Positions 11,900 to 23,902 of a stretch of 64,000 bases of DNA are shown here, piece after piece. The DNA is from Dysidea avara (taxonomy: Eukaryota > Porifera > Demospongiae > Dictyoceratida > Dysideidae). The position numbers and the translations under genes were made by a program. The stretch is from contig NC_089275.1 of assembly GCF_963678975.1 (NCBI RefSeq), positions 23,063,977-23,127,976 of the forward strand, given 5' to 3'. Numbering within the stretch: position 1 is the stretch's first letter; every line of letters begins with the position of its first letter. Under the pieces are notes generated by a model that had not been told where the DNA came from, did not search any database, and worked only from the letters and a program-made list of their open reading frames with translations.

Positions 11900-12541
11900 T
11901 ATCCAAGGGGTTTTCCCTACGAGTAACTTAAATTGTGTACAAATAGAGCAGGCAATAAATAGAAGCAAGATTACGTGATTACAAAAAACCGCACAGCATA
12001 GTGGCAAGGAGTGAAGGACAAAGGATTGGTTTCACTATAGTGGGCTGTACGGTTTACATTTAGATTAAGTGATCACGGTAGCTATTGGTGTGGTCAAAAC
12101 TTGGGAGGCAAAGCAGTCTAGAGGTATTTGTGAAATTAGTACCCATCTAGCAGTGTGGATACTGCTTAGTTCAAACAGTATGGAGTACCTGTTCAGTCAG
12201 CAATTCTTTTCTTTTTGTTTCCACTTTTCTAGGCTAACGACTGTAGTGGCAGAGCATAGTCATCACGTGATAGAGTGCCCCATGCTTTAATTCAAGAGTC
12301 TTCGTAGTCTGGTATTAAGACACATGTAGATGTATGTAATATATTAGGTCAATAGCTAACTAGGCGTTCGGTTCTATTAGGGTTATATTAGTCATCTTGC
12401 ATACAGTAGTGTAGGATTATGATACATAACGCATTTTTAAAATGCTATATTGATGTCCATATGGAGATGGGCATGTGTATGTGTGTTGCATGGGAAATGG
12501 CTTGCCCACCCATTGCCCAGGCATGGCAAAAAATCTGGCTA
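11900..12541. repeat. Diverged relative of the 2.1-3.4 kb element, with empty site
   Basis: Several blocks match the interior of the element at 2132-3362: a CAAGATTACGTGATTA block, a CATCACGTGATAGAG block, and the run from about 12430 to 12530 that parallels 2845-3245. At 12447-12451 a single ATATT stands where the 301-bp element sits in the other copy. The right boundary ends CTGGCTACGCCACTG, unlike the other copy, so the ends have been replaced or belong to a different family. The left boundary is uncertain; a similar TAGCCAGGATTTTTT occurs at about 11458. Confidence 0.55.
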
Positions 12542-14125
12542 CGCCACTGAACAGAGCGTACCACATAGAGACACATATAGTACTCTGTAAGTCATAGTTA
12601 TCTCACTGGTATAGGAAACATAAATCCACTGATACAATGTCATGACTCATAATCAAAACATTATAACTACAAATATGCACAGCATGAATTCATTTTGCAT
12701 AACACAAGTGATAAATTACTAGAGTTCTATATCTTTAAATACTGCACACCAAAGCTACAGCAGTATAAGGTCATGCTCAGTTTACATTTAATGTTAAAAT
12801 GTCTAAAAAAATACATGCATGTTCTATTAGAGTATATACCTGACTGCTCTATTAGAGTATATCGATCTTTTTGAAGAGGGGTCATGTTAAATCCTTCCCT
12901 GAAAGATGAATGCAAGCTTTATCAATTGCCGTGCTGTTATATTACTCTCATTTTATCCTGCCACACTAAATGGAGTGTTAGGATCCTGCTAGCAGAAGTC
13001 TAAATTTTACAAGGGGGTTTCTAACCCCTTGGAACCCCCCCTCCCTATGCCCCTGGTGTGTGAAGCCCCCATAGCTATACCGTACGGCATACGAAGAACT
13101 AAAACAAAACTTTGAACACCCATAACTATATCTCGCAAATGGCTGTTGTGAATTTAATCAAGTGTGCTGTGTGGCCTACCCTACCTGGCGGATGAATGCA
13201 AAAATGGTGGGCTTTGAAGAAGGGGCCATGGAGCTATGCACATGTGACTGAAAAAGCTATTTTCTTTCTTCCTGTCAATATACTCATGGTGTAGTGCACC
13301 AGCTTTCTTGGCCACACGACAACTACCGTGTGTCTTGATATCATCTGGCTACCTCACCTAGTTTATTGCAAGGTAGAGATCTACTTTCCCGAGATGGTTC
13401 AAATCAACAGTGCAAATTAAGTACACCTGTGTCTTTCTGAAGTTCCTCTGATCCCCCTCTCTTAGCTGTTTCCTGCACAAATATTAGCAAAAACTTGAGG
13501 TAAAAAATATCACGATAAAAATGGAGATTAGGATTTAGCTATATTTTTACAAATATTTTTGAAATACAAAAATATATCTGAAATGCTTAAAGTTAAATAT
13601 TGGGACTCTTGTTGGGTTTTTGCGTGGTGTTGGCTACCCCTTGCACTTTCCTTTGTCCTCTACAGTGTGTTGAAGGCCGTAATGTAGAGAAAACTTCAGT
13701 TACATTTCATTGCAAACCACAAGACAAACAGTTCAGCTGGTATAGTGCCCCCCTGAAGTTGTTATATAGTTACTGTTGAGTGCGGGCTAGAATCCCACCA
13801 GTGGCATATATTGCATTTTCATACCTTTTTGGTGCATAGCTATACATTTTAATTTGTTTTTGCTCTTAGTAAGTTCATAGCATCCTGGTATTGCTTCAAA
13901 ACATACAGAATGTTGGAAAAGTACAAAGTAGCTCATTTGATAGGTGTAGGACAGGCCAATTGGATGCATGCTTGTCCCGTGTGTAGCTAGAGCAAGTGCC
14001 TTCTGTTTTGTACCTTCGGCTGTTTATGATATTATCTACATATAAAAACAATGTAGCTTGAGTAGTAATGGGCACCATGATTTGTGCACCTAATTTTGTT
14101 CAAATCTTTGTTTGCAGTATAGCTA
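12542..14125. other. Repeat-rich intergenic DNA
   Basis: No gene. It holds the dispersed motif at 12821-12869 and a transposon-type end at about 13004-13058 (CCCTATGCCCCTGG). A fragment at about 13250-13345 matches the high-copy repeat at 35.8 kb (TTTCTTCCTGTCAATATACT, then the CACACGACA and CCGTGTGTCTTGATA blocks). Confidence 0.5.
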
Positions 14126-14435
14126 CTGTTGAAATCACTTCTTATAAACAGTTCACACCATTCTTTTCCAGGAAATGCAATAGTGTATGTCATCTTCACA
14201 CAAATATCTCTAGACAAATATTGTACATTTTGTGATGAAATTTTTTTTTGTCACAACACAAGCAGAACTTGGAATGTTTAGCTGCTACATCATCAGTTCC
14301 TGCTATCAATTCATTAGGATTTAAAGATCATGACAGGACCAAAGTTTGGCCACAATACAACACACCCAAGTTATCCTGGTGACAGTCATAGTGTTTCTCA
14401 AAGTGTCTTTTTTGTAATACTGTAAGGTAGCTCAA
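14126..14435 (-). pseudogene. Fragment of the beta-helix membrane-protein family
   Basis: About 310 bp closely match 7740-8085 of the intact family member, covering the ICVKMTYTIAFPG / WCELFIRSDFN region and the segment before it. Internal deletions and a poly-T insertion break the frame, and nothing of the membrane domain or the beta-helix is present. It is a decayed partial duplicate in the same orientation as the 6.2-9.6 kb gene. Confidence 0.8.
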
Positions 14436-14450
14436 TATACCTCCTTAGAT

Positions 14451-14510
14451 CAATACTCTTTAATAGAACAGTCACTTTGTAGTGAAATACTCTAATAGAG
14501 CATTCACTGA
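14451..14510. repeat. Dispersed CTCTAATAGAG motif, two copies
   Basis: Two degenerate tandem copies of the motif that recurs at more than ten places in this window, here in the ACTCTAATAGAGCATTCACT orientation. Confidence 0.6.
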
Positions 14511-14855
14511 TTAAAAAATTCCAAGATAATTGTAAGAAAAGTTGCTAACCTAGGAGCATAATGAAAGTATAATGGGAGCACTGAAGGGCATAATAGGGGA
14601 AAATTTTGGGAAATTCCTGAACATAGTGGATATTTTGCCGGTACCAGTTAACAAGCACGAACGGCTATTGTGCCGGCATAGTAGTATGCCCCGAGTGTTC
14701 GACTTTAGGGTACGCAACCAGTAGTTTGCCTCAAGTCTTGTACTTTAGGGCATGCGACAAGTAGTATTAGCGTTAGGATTAGGGTCGGGTTCAGCTTTGA
14801 TTTCTTCTTCACTTCAGTTGGACATTTATAAGGTAGAAACTACAGCAAGTCGGTA

Positions 14856-14935
14856 GTTGCGGCACCAGTGGTACAGTGGTTACGAGTATGGACCATGAGT
14901 ACAGATGCTAGGGTTCGGGCCCCAGGTTAGGCAAC
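14856..14935 (+). ncRNA. tRNA-like sequence, possibly a SINE head or tRNA pseudogene
   Basis: A box-A-like TGGTACAGTGG and a box-B-like GGGTTCGGGCCCC are spaced as in a tRNA. The outer ends GTTGC and GCAAC can pair, and a T run follows at once like an RNA polymerase III terminator. The span of about 80 nt is long, the T stem has a mismatch, and I cannot fit a clean anticodon stem. A tRNA-derived SINE head or a decayed tRNA is more likely than a working tRNA gene. Confidence 0.35.
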
Positions 14936-15689
14936 TTTTTTTAGTTTTTTTGTACAAGTTTTTCTTTAATGCACGTAGCATTCTCAGTATTATATCCTCT
15001 ACTGCCAGCAAAATAGCTGGCAAAACAGTGAAACTGGTACCGGCTCTATATAACCTGCCATTCCTGAAAGCATTCTGGGCAAAATTTTGAGCATATATGA
15101 CTCAGGCCTAAATAATTATTATGCAATGATGTGGATCAATTTACAACTGTAAAATGTCAATTTTGTGAGAGGGAGCTGAAAGATTTCATTTGCTAAAGCC
15201 TTACAGTTATCTATTAATGTAGCTCAGCAAAGTTAATAGTGATACCAGCTTGTTTGCATAAAGTTTTATACTTTCATATCTACAGTAATATGACATCCAT
15301 CATGCTGCTCCTATCACTATTACTGCAACACACAACCAGTAGAGTTTTGATTATCATTGCAGTGGCGGATCTGGTGGGAGGGGAGGCTAAGTGGGCTGTA
15401 GCCCCACTTCCTTTCTAAGTAAGTACTTGGCCACTAAAACCCTAAATCTTTTATGTGTATCAAAAGCAGATTTATTAGAAACTATGCATCACTACCAACA
15501 CAAATAATGTCTATATATCTATACCTATTGTTCAACTCTGTTCCAGGCGAGGTTCCAGGAGAGTGCTTCCTTTTCCTTAAGCGTTTTTCCAATAACAGGT
15601 TTCGATTGTGGGTTGCATCTCCAGTTACAAAGTTGTAATTATGGGCTTTGTTTTATTCAGATAATTAGCAGTGTTTTCCACTATGGCTA

Positions 15690-15885
15690 TAAGAGGTGAT
15701 TAGATTTGTTGTTTTGTAGATGTAATTATAATTGTTGTTGATTTGTTTTGTTTTGTAAGTGTTATTTTGTGTGTGTTTTGTTTAGTGGTTGTATGTGTTT
15801 TGTATTAGGACAGTACCTTGTACAGGCTTGCCTTTTGTACCGTTCCTTCCCTTGTGGTAAATTGATAATAAATAAATAAATATTG
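15690..15885 (+). mobile_element. LINE 3' tail with (TAAA)n end
   Basis: A T/G-rich 3' UTR leads to CCTTGTACAGGCTTGCCTTT, then GGTAAATTGATAATAAATAAATAAAT. The same end in opposite orientation lies at 57605-57800. This is the usual 3' end of CR1/L2-type LINEs; no coding part is left. Confidence 0.55.
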
Positions 15886-16662
15886 TGGTTTTTATATTAT
15901 TCAAAAACTGTTAGTTTGTTTAATTGGTTAGAGTTATCAGATGCAGTATAATAACAACTCAGCCATTTAGCAATTGCAAACTGTAGTCTTTTAGTAATTT
16001 ACAGTCTCATAAGGCAGCTATAGCTTATTCACCCACTTTTGTCTATGAATGTTAAATCTGTGGCTGACCCCATGCTGTGGGTTATAGTGTTGCCAGTATT
16101 TGTAGCTAGCTATAGATCAGTTTTCATCAGTAACCCAGCAGATCTAGAAATGAGTTGACTATTACAACAGCAAATTCAGAACACCCATAAATGCAAATAT
16201 TGTTGCACTTTGCTAAGGATTTACGGTGGACTAGCTAATAGCTACTAGTACCCTGCTTTGTGCTTCACTGCATTCTTCTGCTTTTTGGTACGCTTTAAGA
16301 CTGACAAAGTGTCACTAGGCTAAGGAGCATGCATACTAATAATTGTGATCTCATTTACGTTCAACACCACTACTACTTAGTACTACATGTTTCTGCCTTA
16401 CAAATTTAGCTGATTAGAACATGGCTAAGAGGCATGATAGCTGCTACTCAACGCATATTGCAATCAGTCTTGATTTATTGGAAAAGTAAAACTTTGACGA
16501 TACAAACTGAAATTCCATTATTTTCCACTGAAAAACTGCTAAAAACACTCAGATTTAGCTTTAGAGAGCCTAATTATCAATAATTTCCTGGGGGCATACC
16601 CCCAGACCCCCTACATTGGCATGCTCATTATTCCAAATATTTATATTATTTTATAGCTAATT

Positions 16663-16898
16663 TGTGACCAGATTTGTGAAAAGGGGTCTTCCACACACAT
16701 CCAGAACTTGGAAGACCATAACTTACTCTGCAAGAAACATACAAACCTGAACCTTGTCCATTTATTCAGGACTGTTGGCACTCACTACTGAACAAATTTC
16801 AAGTCAATAATAGCATTTTCTGATCTTGAGTTATGAATTGTCAAAAATTTGGTAAATTTGATGTGTTTGGAAGACTCCTTTTTGCAAATCTGGTCACA
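16663..16898. mobile_element. TGTGACCGG-type MITE, about 236 bp
   Basis: Inverted ends TGTGACCAGATTTGTGAAAA and TTTTTGCAAATCTGGTCACA. Just inside them are GGGGTCTTCCACACACATCC and its mirror. The family is the same as 31443-31680. Flanks do not show a clear duplication in this copy. Confidence 0.75.
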
Positions 16899-17218
16899 TT
16901 TGACCATGGATACTACATGAATCTTACCGCTAGGGCCTTGTGAGAAGGCTTGGTATCTTCTAATGTCTGTGTCCCTGTCAAGCTAAGCCCCCCCTTTCAA
17001 AAAACCCTAGATCCACCCCTGCATTGTCATCTTAACACCACATGTCTCAATGTGAATTATGATTGGTTGAATTCAGCTAAATACTTCATATCTTAACAGT
17101 TAATTTAATTCTCACCAGGACAACATACCCTTCAAAGTGATCTAGCAATGTTAATGTAGCTCTATTACAAGGGTACAAGTAGAGTAAAAGAGTGCATGAG
17201 TGCTCTATCAGAGTATAA

Positions 17219-18030
17219 CAGGGGCGGATCCAGGGGGGAGGGGGGGCTTTGGGGGCTGAAGCCCCCCCTTCATATTTAGGCTTTACTTGATCAATATGCT
17301 GAGTATTATAATGAAATTTTGTCTTAGCATAATTATATGATCACTAATAATACAAATACTCATAAAACCACCTTATAAACATCTTTCCAAGGTATTATCA
17401 GTGGATTTATGCTAAAGTTTATGCAACAAGGACCTGGATCAGCAGTGGAGGTGTACAAGATCGAGATACTCTAATAGAGCAGTCAGCTAACTACTCTAAT
17501 AGAACATTCACTGGAAACATGTAGTTGGTTCTGTTATGGAATTTTTCCAAATCTGCCTGCACCTATACATACAATGAAGTGCATTGGTCTGTTTAAAGGG
17601 CTTCATTCATCTACTTGTGTAGTTAATATGTATGACAATACTTAATTCAGGTACACAATTACCATTGAAAATAACATGCACATATTCAGTGTTGTGCAAT
17701 TGTGAGAGGGGTGCATCATGTACTTGGTTGTCTGTACCTACCCAAACTTTTCCATTAGCAAAATGCTTCAGAGAGCCATACCTAGCTATAATCTAAAGGC
17801 AGTATATAAAATATCTACAGGCAGAAAATATTATGAATTTTTTGTGGAAATGTCTCCAAATTGCAGTATTTTAGCATCTATTTTTCAAAATTTTCCTGGG
17901 GAGGCATGCCTCCAGACCCCCCTAGTTCCAGCATGCTTTGCATGCTGGGAAGTGTGCTTTGCACACCTCTACCCAAGAGATTAGTACCTTGAGTTAGCCC
18001 CCCCTTTTATAAATCCTAGATCCGCCCCTG
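17219..18030. mobile_element. CAGGGGCGGATC TIR element, 812 bp, TSD TATAA
   Basis: It starts CAGGGGCGGATCCAGG and ends CCTAGATCCGCCCCTG, with TATAA on both sides (17214-17218 and 18031-18035). It contains two copies of the dispersed CTCTAATAGAG motif at 17459-17513 and a G/C-rich hairpin block near 17245-17275. A 60-90 codon open frame at 17718-17984 shows no domain. Confidence 0.8.
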
Positions 18031-18407
18031 TATAATGAAGCTCTCAGTTCAGTGCCAGACTTCAGTCACAAATATTTGGTGAGGCAACTGCCTCACTTGC
18101 CTACATTGTAGCTATGCCGCTGTCTGTATTATAGATTAAGGTCAAGGGTTAAACATTTGTATGCAACTGTACATAGTTGTGATTGTATGCATTCTAATAG
18201 CACAGTTTATCTAACTCTTTAGTTCACTCCTTGATTTTATATTCAATGTAAACAAAGAGAGTGATAACAAAGACTTGAACATATCCTAGCTAATAAAGTA
18301 GTGTAAATTAATGTTTCCTAGGAAATATATAACTCCTATGACAACACAAAAACACTTACAGTATACAACAGTAGTTTCTATAATATTATAGTTCCATGGT
18401 TTATACT

Positions 18408-21400
18408 TCAAACGGTACCATCATCTGGAAGAGCTGTGTCTTCCTCAAAGGCTTCTTCCTTAAGGTACAGTGGGTTGGCAACAGCTTTAAGACAAATATT
18501 AGTAATTATGAATTGTAATAGTAAATGACTTACTAGATGGATCTTTGCTCATGGGATTCTCAAAGCCATCAATTGTAACTGCATCATTTGACGACTGGAA
18601 GTGTACCTTATCACTTGCCTTAGGACGTCTAATAGGGAGATATCCATAGCTATTGTACATCATAAATGCACCAACAAAAGTTTACCTCTTAGCCACAATA
18701 ATTACTCCAATGGTTAAGACAATTACTGCTATCAACGTAATGAGGATCACAGGAATAAGAATGCCAATTATAATAATATTCCTATCATCACCACCAGACT
18801 GACTACTGGGTGGATCTATATTTGTATAATTCACACATGATTTGTATATAGCTATTAAATGTGCTCTTCAAGTCTCCTTACCAACAATTATAGTGCAGTC
18901 TTGTAAGTTACCAACCCACTGGGCTCTACCAATAGATGCATATTCACACTTAGAGGTCTGTGTGGTGTTATCAGGACAGGTATAGATGATGGTGGTGTTT
19001 ATAGTGAAGGCTCCATCTGGTGGTTCAGTCATCACTATAGTTGAGCTAGCTCCTCTTACTGATGGTGCAGTGTCACATATTTGAGCTAATGGGAATATGT
19101 CATATAAAATACTAGCATTGACAGGTATCTGTCCTACACACAAGACCATGTTACACACTTTCTGTTCCAAAATTCTTAATGTAGTAAGAAACTACATGTA
19201 TGCACCATTTATGATAGATCATACCATGCATGTTAATTTAAGCTATTCCTGCAAAGGTTTAATAAAATTATGTGGGCAAGGTTAATTAAGTAACAGAACT
19301 GCATGTAAACTAAGGCTAAGGTAACTGTATCTATACTAGTAGTGCCTATCCTATCATTCCTATCATGCAGGTTTCAGCTCCCCCTACCCCCCACTGACAT
19401 TATCCTTACAGTATAAAGGATAAAAGTGTAAATTTGTATGAAAAATATTGAAGTCACCACTAAACAAGCTAGGGTTAGAGAAAATTAACAAAATGTACAC
19501 ACTGTTAAAACTGATGTGTTACGGTAGCACCTTAAAGTGTTAATTATGACTGCTTCAGTCAAAAATAGCTCCCCTAAGTATAACCATAGCACTTCAGTTT
19601 CAACAGCACAGGTGCTTACTGGCTGGCTATATTTTATACTCTTGCAAGTAGAAAAGGCTGTGTTAACATCAAGAAGAATACAAAGTTGTGTAGAAAGGTA
19701 GTTACCCTAATAGAATATACTGGACAAACACAGACAAACAAATGCACATCTCATTTATGCTGTATACTTTCCAAAGTTCTTTATGCTGCAAAGCAACCTG
19801 CATACCAGGATACAACTTGCTTAAACATACCATATGATGAATGCCATGCCATCAGCTAGATTCAAGCCACCACCATGCACCCAACTGTTTCTATTGCATT
19901 ACGTCAACAGTAAAACCATAGCCTTCAAAACACTGTACACACATGAATGAAAGCAAATACGTAGAAGCTTGTAATAATAATCTTAAGGTAACTAGATTAT
20001 GAGTGATTTATTAATTATGCTGACACAAGCAAAGACAGGTGAACAAGCATCATGGTCAATATTTTAAAAGTGCATCACAAAAAGAAGAAAATGTTGTAAT
20101 CAGTGGTAACCTAACCCAGGAAAGCAGTTCATTGCACTAAAGCCAAAGCTGTTTGTATGTGGTGACAAGAACATAGCTCACTCAACTTGTGAGTGAGTTT
20201 TACTCTACATCCTTCCATAGATGACCAACAACATATACATTGAGTAGCCACTAACCAGATGATGAGTGCTAACTTGACCACAAAAAACATTTTTATCTGT
20301 ACAGCAATTGGGAAGACAATTGTTTGACCCCAAAGAATGTATAGTAGATAGAGACAGACATACAGACTGACATTTTCCCACTATGTACAAACAGATCAAC
20401 TTACGGATGCAAGTAAATGGATCAGCAGTCCAGCTGGTTGATTCTACCGGACATTCTCTCTTGTTGTGACTATTGAGTGGCAGATATCCATAAAAACAAG
20501 TTAGTGCAGCGGTAGCTTTTGTACCAGATGATGTACCATAACTGATATAGCCTCCTAATGGTTCTGATAGTGTACCACAGCTGCTCAGATCTGTATGCAC
20601 AACATTATGTAATTATGTAGCAATACAATAATGTAGTTTTTTAAAAGCATAAAGACAGATTTACCTAGCCACTGAACATTGGCTGAATAGCCAACAGAAC
20701 ATGTTTGTGCTAGTTGATTGCGATATACAGTGTAGTGACACTGGTTAAGGTCATTCTCGTGTTCACCACATCTCATCTGTGTGGCCCAATAACCAGTAGT
20801 ACTCACTCCAAATACATCACCTAATGGCACTTGCTGGGTAGGGCTAAATCCGAGGTATTTATTTGCACACAACTAATGTACTATTAATGTTTCATAGGTC
20901 TGCACAGATCTGAGCCCAGACATCATCGACTCTGATTTCAACCCTTCCTGATCCAATGTTTCTTCCGCCAAGTAGTCGTATTCCTTGAATTGGTAGTTCT
21001 GTTTGCTCTCCTGTAGGAATATGCTCAATTTAATTGAAGATATTTGTGATGTCAGATACTCACCACTACACACTACTGCAACATCTTCACTGTGGAGACA
21101 ATCATTATCTCCATAGCCAGGATGAAGACATGCACTCAGCCATCTTTCATCTCCCACACACTGTACTTCATCCAGCCAAATTGGCTGATCATTAGTACCA
21201 ACTGGGAATTCCATAGGGTTGGCAATTCTTGAGATTCTACCCTGGTTGAGTTGGCTACATACAACTTGGCCATCAAGCTTGTCAAAATTTTCATTACACA
21301 CTGTTCCCCATCTTCCATTAAAAAATATTTCCACACAACCAGAGCTATCAGTGCCATCACTTAATCGTATAGGATAGATAGCTATATCAAATATGAAAAA

Positions 21401-22104
21401 TAACAACATATATTATAAAAATCATTTCTACTCACAAAAACAAATAACTCCATCATCTTCAGTATGGTCAGATGCACACAGGTGTGGTGTATTATGGTTG
21501 AAGTAAGGACAGCCAAACAGTGCTGTTTCATACCCAGTACAGCTAACATTGCCAGTAACAATTGATTGTTCTCGATCAGCAACACCAAATAAGTTATTTG
21601 TCATCCTTCCAGTGGTGAAGTTGGCTACTCCAGTGTAGCCTAGTCGTCTGCAAACAACATCAGCTTCAGTGAGTGACCAGCCATCATCACATATGGTACT
21701 CCAAGAACCATCAATGTTAACTTCAACATGACCAACTCCAGGAGTTCCTCCAGTTATTCTAACACTTGAAACTCCACTAGCTGAAAATATATTGTGCGTT
21801 GTAGTTTAATCTACTATTACTAACATTGTGGTGCAAACATTCTGGTACTCACCAACACATTTCACTCCAGCATCCTCACTATGATCACAATCATTATCAC
21901 CAGAAATAAACATGCATTGACCCAGGCTTCCTTCAACTCCAGTACATTGGACTTCATCAAAATGCACATGTACAGTTTGCTCAGCTAGAAATTAATATCC
22001 AGAATCACAAAAGTTAAAACAAACTATCTTTTCAATTCTCACCTCTTCCATAGATTGAGTTCATGGTGATTCATTATTTGCGTGATTCTCAGAAGATTAC
22101 ATAC
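18408..22104 (-). CDS. SRCR/CCP single-pass receptor gene, 5'-truncated and damaged
   Basis: Exons on the minus strand with GT..AG junctions and matching phases: 22043-22104 (partial), 21853-21984, 21436-21780, 21064-21381, 20665-20998, 20405-20590, 18882-19085, 18686-18815, 18534-18628, 18408-18484. They encode part of one SRCR domain, two full SRCR domains (e.g. GHVEVNIDGSWSTICDDGW; GCVEIFFNGRWGTVCNENF), a fourth SRCR, two CCP/sushi modules, a transmembrane helix (IIIIGILIPVILITLIAVIV) and a tail of about 60 residues. The stop is at 18408-18410. The fourth SRCR exon has TGA at 20892-20894, where a Trp is usual in the family, and an AAAT duplication at 20857-20864 that shifts the frame. The gene is therefore a pseudogene or a truncated allele. 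The 5' side stops where a foreign fragment begins near 22102. SRCR/CCP receptors are known from sponges, where one has been proposed as an aggregation receptor. For this copy, extracellular recognition is inference. Confidence 0.8.
19086..20404 (-). other. Large intron between the two CCP exons
   Basis: About 1.3 kb between donor 20404 and acceptor 19086. I found no further CCP or SRCR exon in it and no clear repeat. Confidence 0.5.
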
Positions 22105-22398
22105 ACTATATTGCATTCCTGAGGAAGGATGAACTGTTTATAAGAAGTGATTGCTCTAAGAGTCACTTGGACATTTATTATATTAATCAAATCCCATGTC
22201 CATTAGGTTTGTTAAAATCAATGACCCATGCATGTGGATGCTTCCCATCCCTTCACAGTTATGGAATTACTTGTGACATTAATGATCAAACTATATTACA
22301 ACCTCGTCATAATTGAATCTATGCTAGTAACAACAACTCTTATGGTTGCGCCAAAGGAGCCACAACAACCGGGATCTGTGATTTTCTCTGCATTCAAC
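22102..22398 (+). pseudogene. Inverted fragment of the beta-helix membrane-protein family
   Basis: The plus strand parallels minus-strand 7560-7805 of the 6.2-9.6 kb gene: TIAFPEEG, then LDIYYINQIPCP, a GITCDINDQTILRP-like stretch and the NNNSY stretch. It carries several indels and an extra block near 22345-22377. It abuts the truncated SRCR gene on one side and is split by the hAT-like element at 22399 on the other, so it is older than that element. Confidence 0.75.
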
Positions 22399-23314
22399 TA
22401 GTGTTGTTTTAGTAACTAAAACTAAAATGTATGTTTTTCTGATATGTCAAAAGACTAAAACTAAACTTAAATTGCCTCAATTTTTACGTGGAAACTTATA
22501 ATAAAACTAAAAATATTATTTAATGTTTACAAATACTGAAACTAAAACTAAAAGTACTTTGCTATATTGTAGTAACACATGTAGCTAATTATTCACTATA
22601 CACATACTATCTGCCAGTGTATATAGAAGTATTTTGCTATAAAGATATTTATAATCATCACAAGGTTTAATGCTAATAAAGTTACTACTGCGATGTTGTC
22701 AAGCAGGACGTAGCTAACTTAAACTATCACAGAATGTAATAATAAGAGCTCTTTTAAAATTACTGAAATCATGTGTAATGTATTATACTTGTTCTTTGTG
22801 AAAAAATCATGTAGATAAGCTGCTGCATTCATTATTGCATAAACCAAACATGGTGGGTTGCATCAAATTATTGAAGGGTAGCATGCACTGACTGCTAAAT
22901 CAGTTTTCATATTTACTACAATTGTTTGGGCACTTGTTACTACTAATCATTTTGATTTTGGTACCTTAGTATATTCTGTTGATCTTGTGCTTACAATGTC
23001 TATCTTGGCACCTTAATTATCACATTGCATGTGTATCTTGTATTTTCAGAAACATTTAGAATATGTTTTGCTTTTTGCTGCAACAAGCAAGCAAACTTAT
23101 TATGCTTTTAAATTTGCAGGTGTGTAATTTTTATCAGCCAATAGTCAATACCGTGACAATAACACACACACTGTTTGCCATGTGGCACTTGTCCACCACT
23201 GTCTATAGTGATGGTGGTTGTTTTGGCAGGGTTCCACCGTTCTCCAATATTTGACGCCACAAGAATTCAGTTCTAACGTCATCCTACCAATCCTAATGAA
23301 ACCCAGCACCATAG

Positions 23315-23880
23315 GCGGCGGAAAGGGGGGGGCTAGGAGGCTGAAGCCCCCCCTCAGAATGATATCACACCGAAATTATCCTTCTTGGAGTGGGGCTGAA
23401 AACCGTGATAAAGATCGAGATACTCTAATAGAGCAGTCACTCTAATAAAGCAATGAGTATGTAGCGAGCTATGTAAGGATTTTTATGTAGTTTATCAGCT
23501 ATAAATGCGTAGCTGGTGAGGTGGAAAGCTATTGTGAGTTGGTTTTTTTTTTTCCCGGGGTGCCTGCACCCCTTGCCACCACCCCCAGCACCAGATGGTA
23601 AAAGTGCTGGACAAAAAGACTGTAAAAAAATCAATGAGACGGCAACACTTGGCCTTCCGAAATAGCAAGGTCAAGTGCTCCAATAGTCACAGGGCTGCCA
23701 CGGTGTGACCTTGCTCCACGCAAGCATGTCACTGCTGACCTGAGCAAAGAGAAGCTGGTGGAACATCTAATTGTGAGTTGGTTGTGACCTTTTTTTTTTT
23801 GGTCTCACCTTACCAAACCAGAGATAAGTCTGGGTCAGCCCAGCCCCCCTCATATCAACTACTTCCTCCGCCCCTGCCCT
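23315..23880. mobile_element. CAGGGGCGG-type element inside the hAT-like element
   Basis: The left end GGCGGCGGAAAGGGGGGG mirrors the right end CTTCCTCCGCCCCTG. A GCTGAAGCCCCCCC hairpin and the motif ACTCTAATAGAGCAGTCAC (about 23422-23440) lie inside, as in other members. No clean target duplication was found, so boundaries are approximate. The segment 23590-23770 is shared with 45825-46000. Confidence 0.5.
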
Positions 23881-23902
23881 GCACTATCACACCTCAAGCT
23901 AA

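Larger units (their letters stand above)
15360..17021. mobile_element. CAGTGGCGGATC TIR element, 1.66 kb, TSD CATTG
   Basis: It starts CAGTGGCGGATCTGG and ends CCTAGATCCACCCCTG, with CATTG on both sides (15355-15359 and 17022-17026). Its right third resembles that of 17219-18030, including the block CCCCCAGACCCCCTA. No transposase is recognisable. It carries a LINE 3' tail (about 15690-15885) and a TGTGACCGG-type MITE (16663-16898), so it is older than both. Confidence 0.75.

Noticed and set aside
11453-12541. One complete TIR element bounded by TAGCCAGGATTTTTT and its mirror
   Set aside because: The ends are similar but no target duplication could be found and the interior belongs to another family, so boundaries are unsafe.
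17718-17984. 88-codon coding exon
   Set aside because: It lies inside a TIR element and includes the element's terminal CCTCCAGACCCCCC block; no domain.
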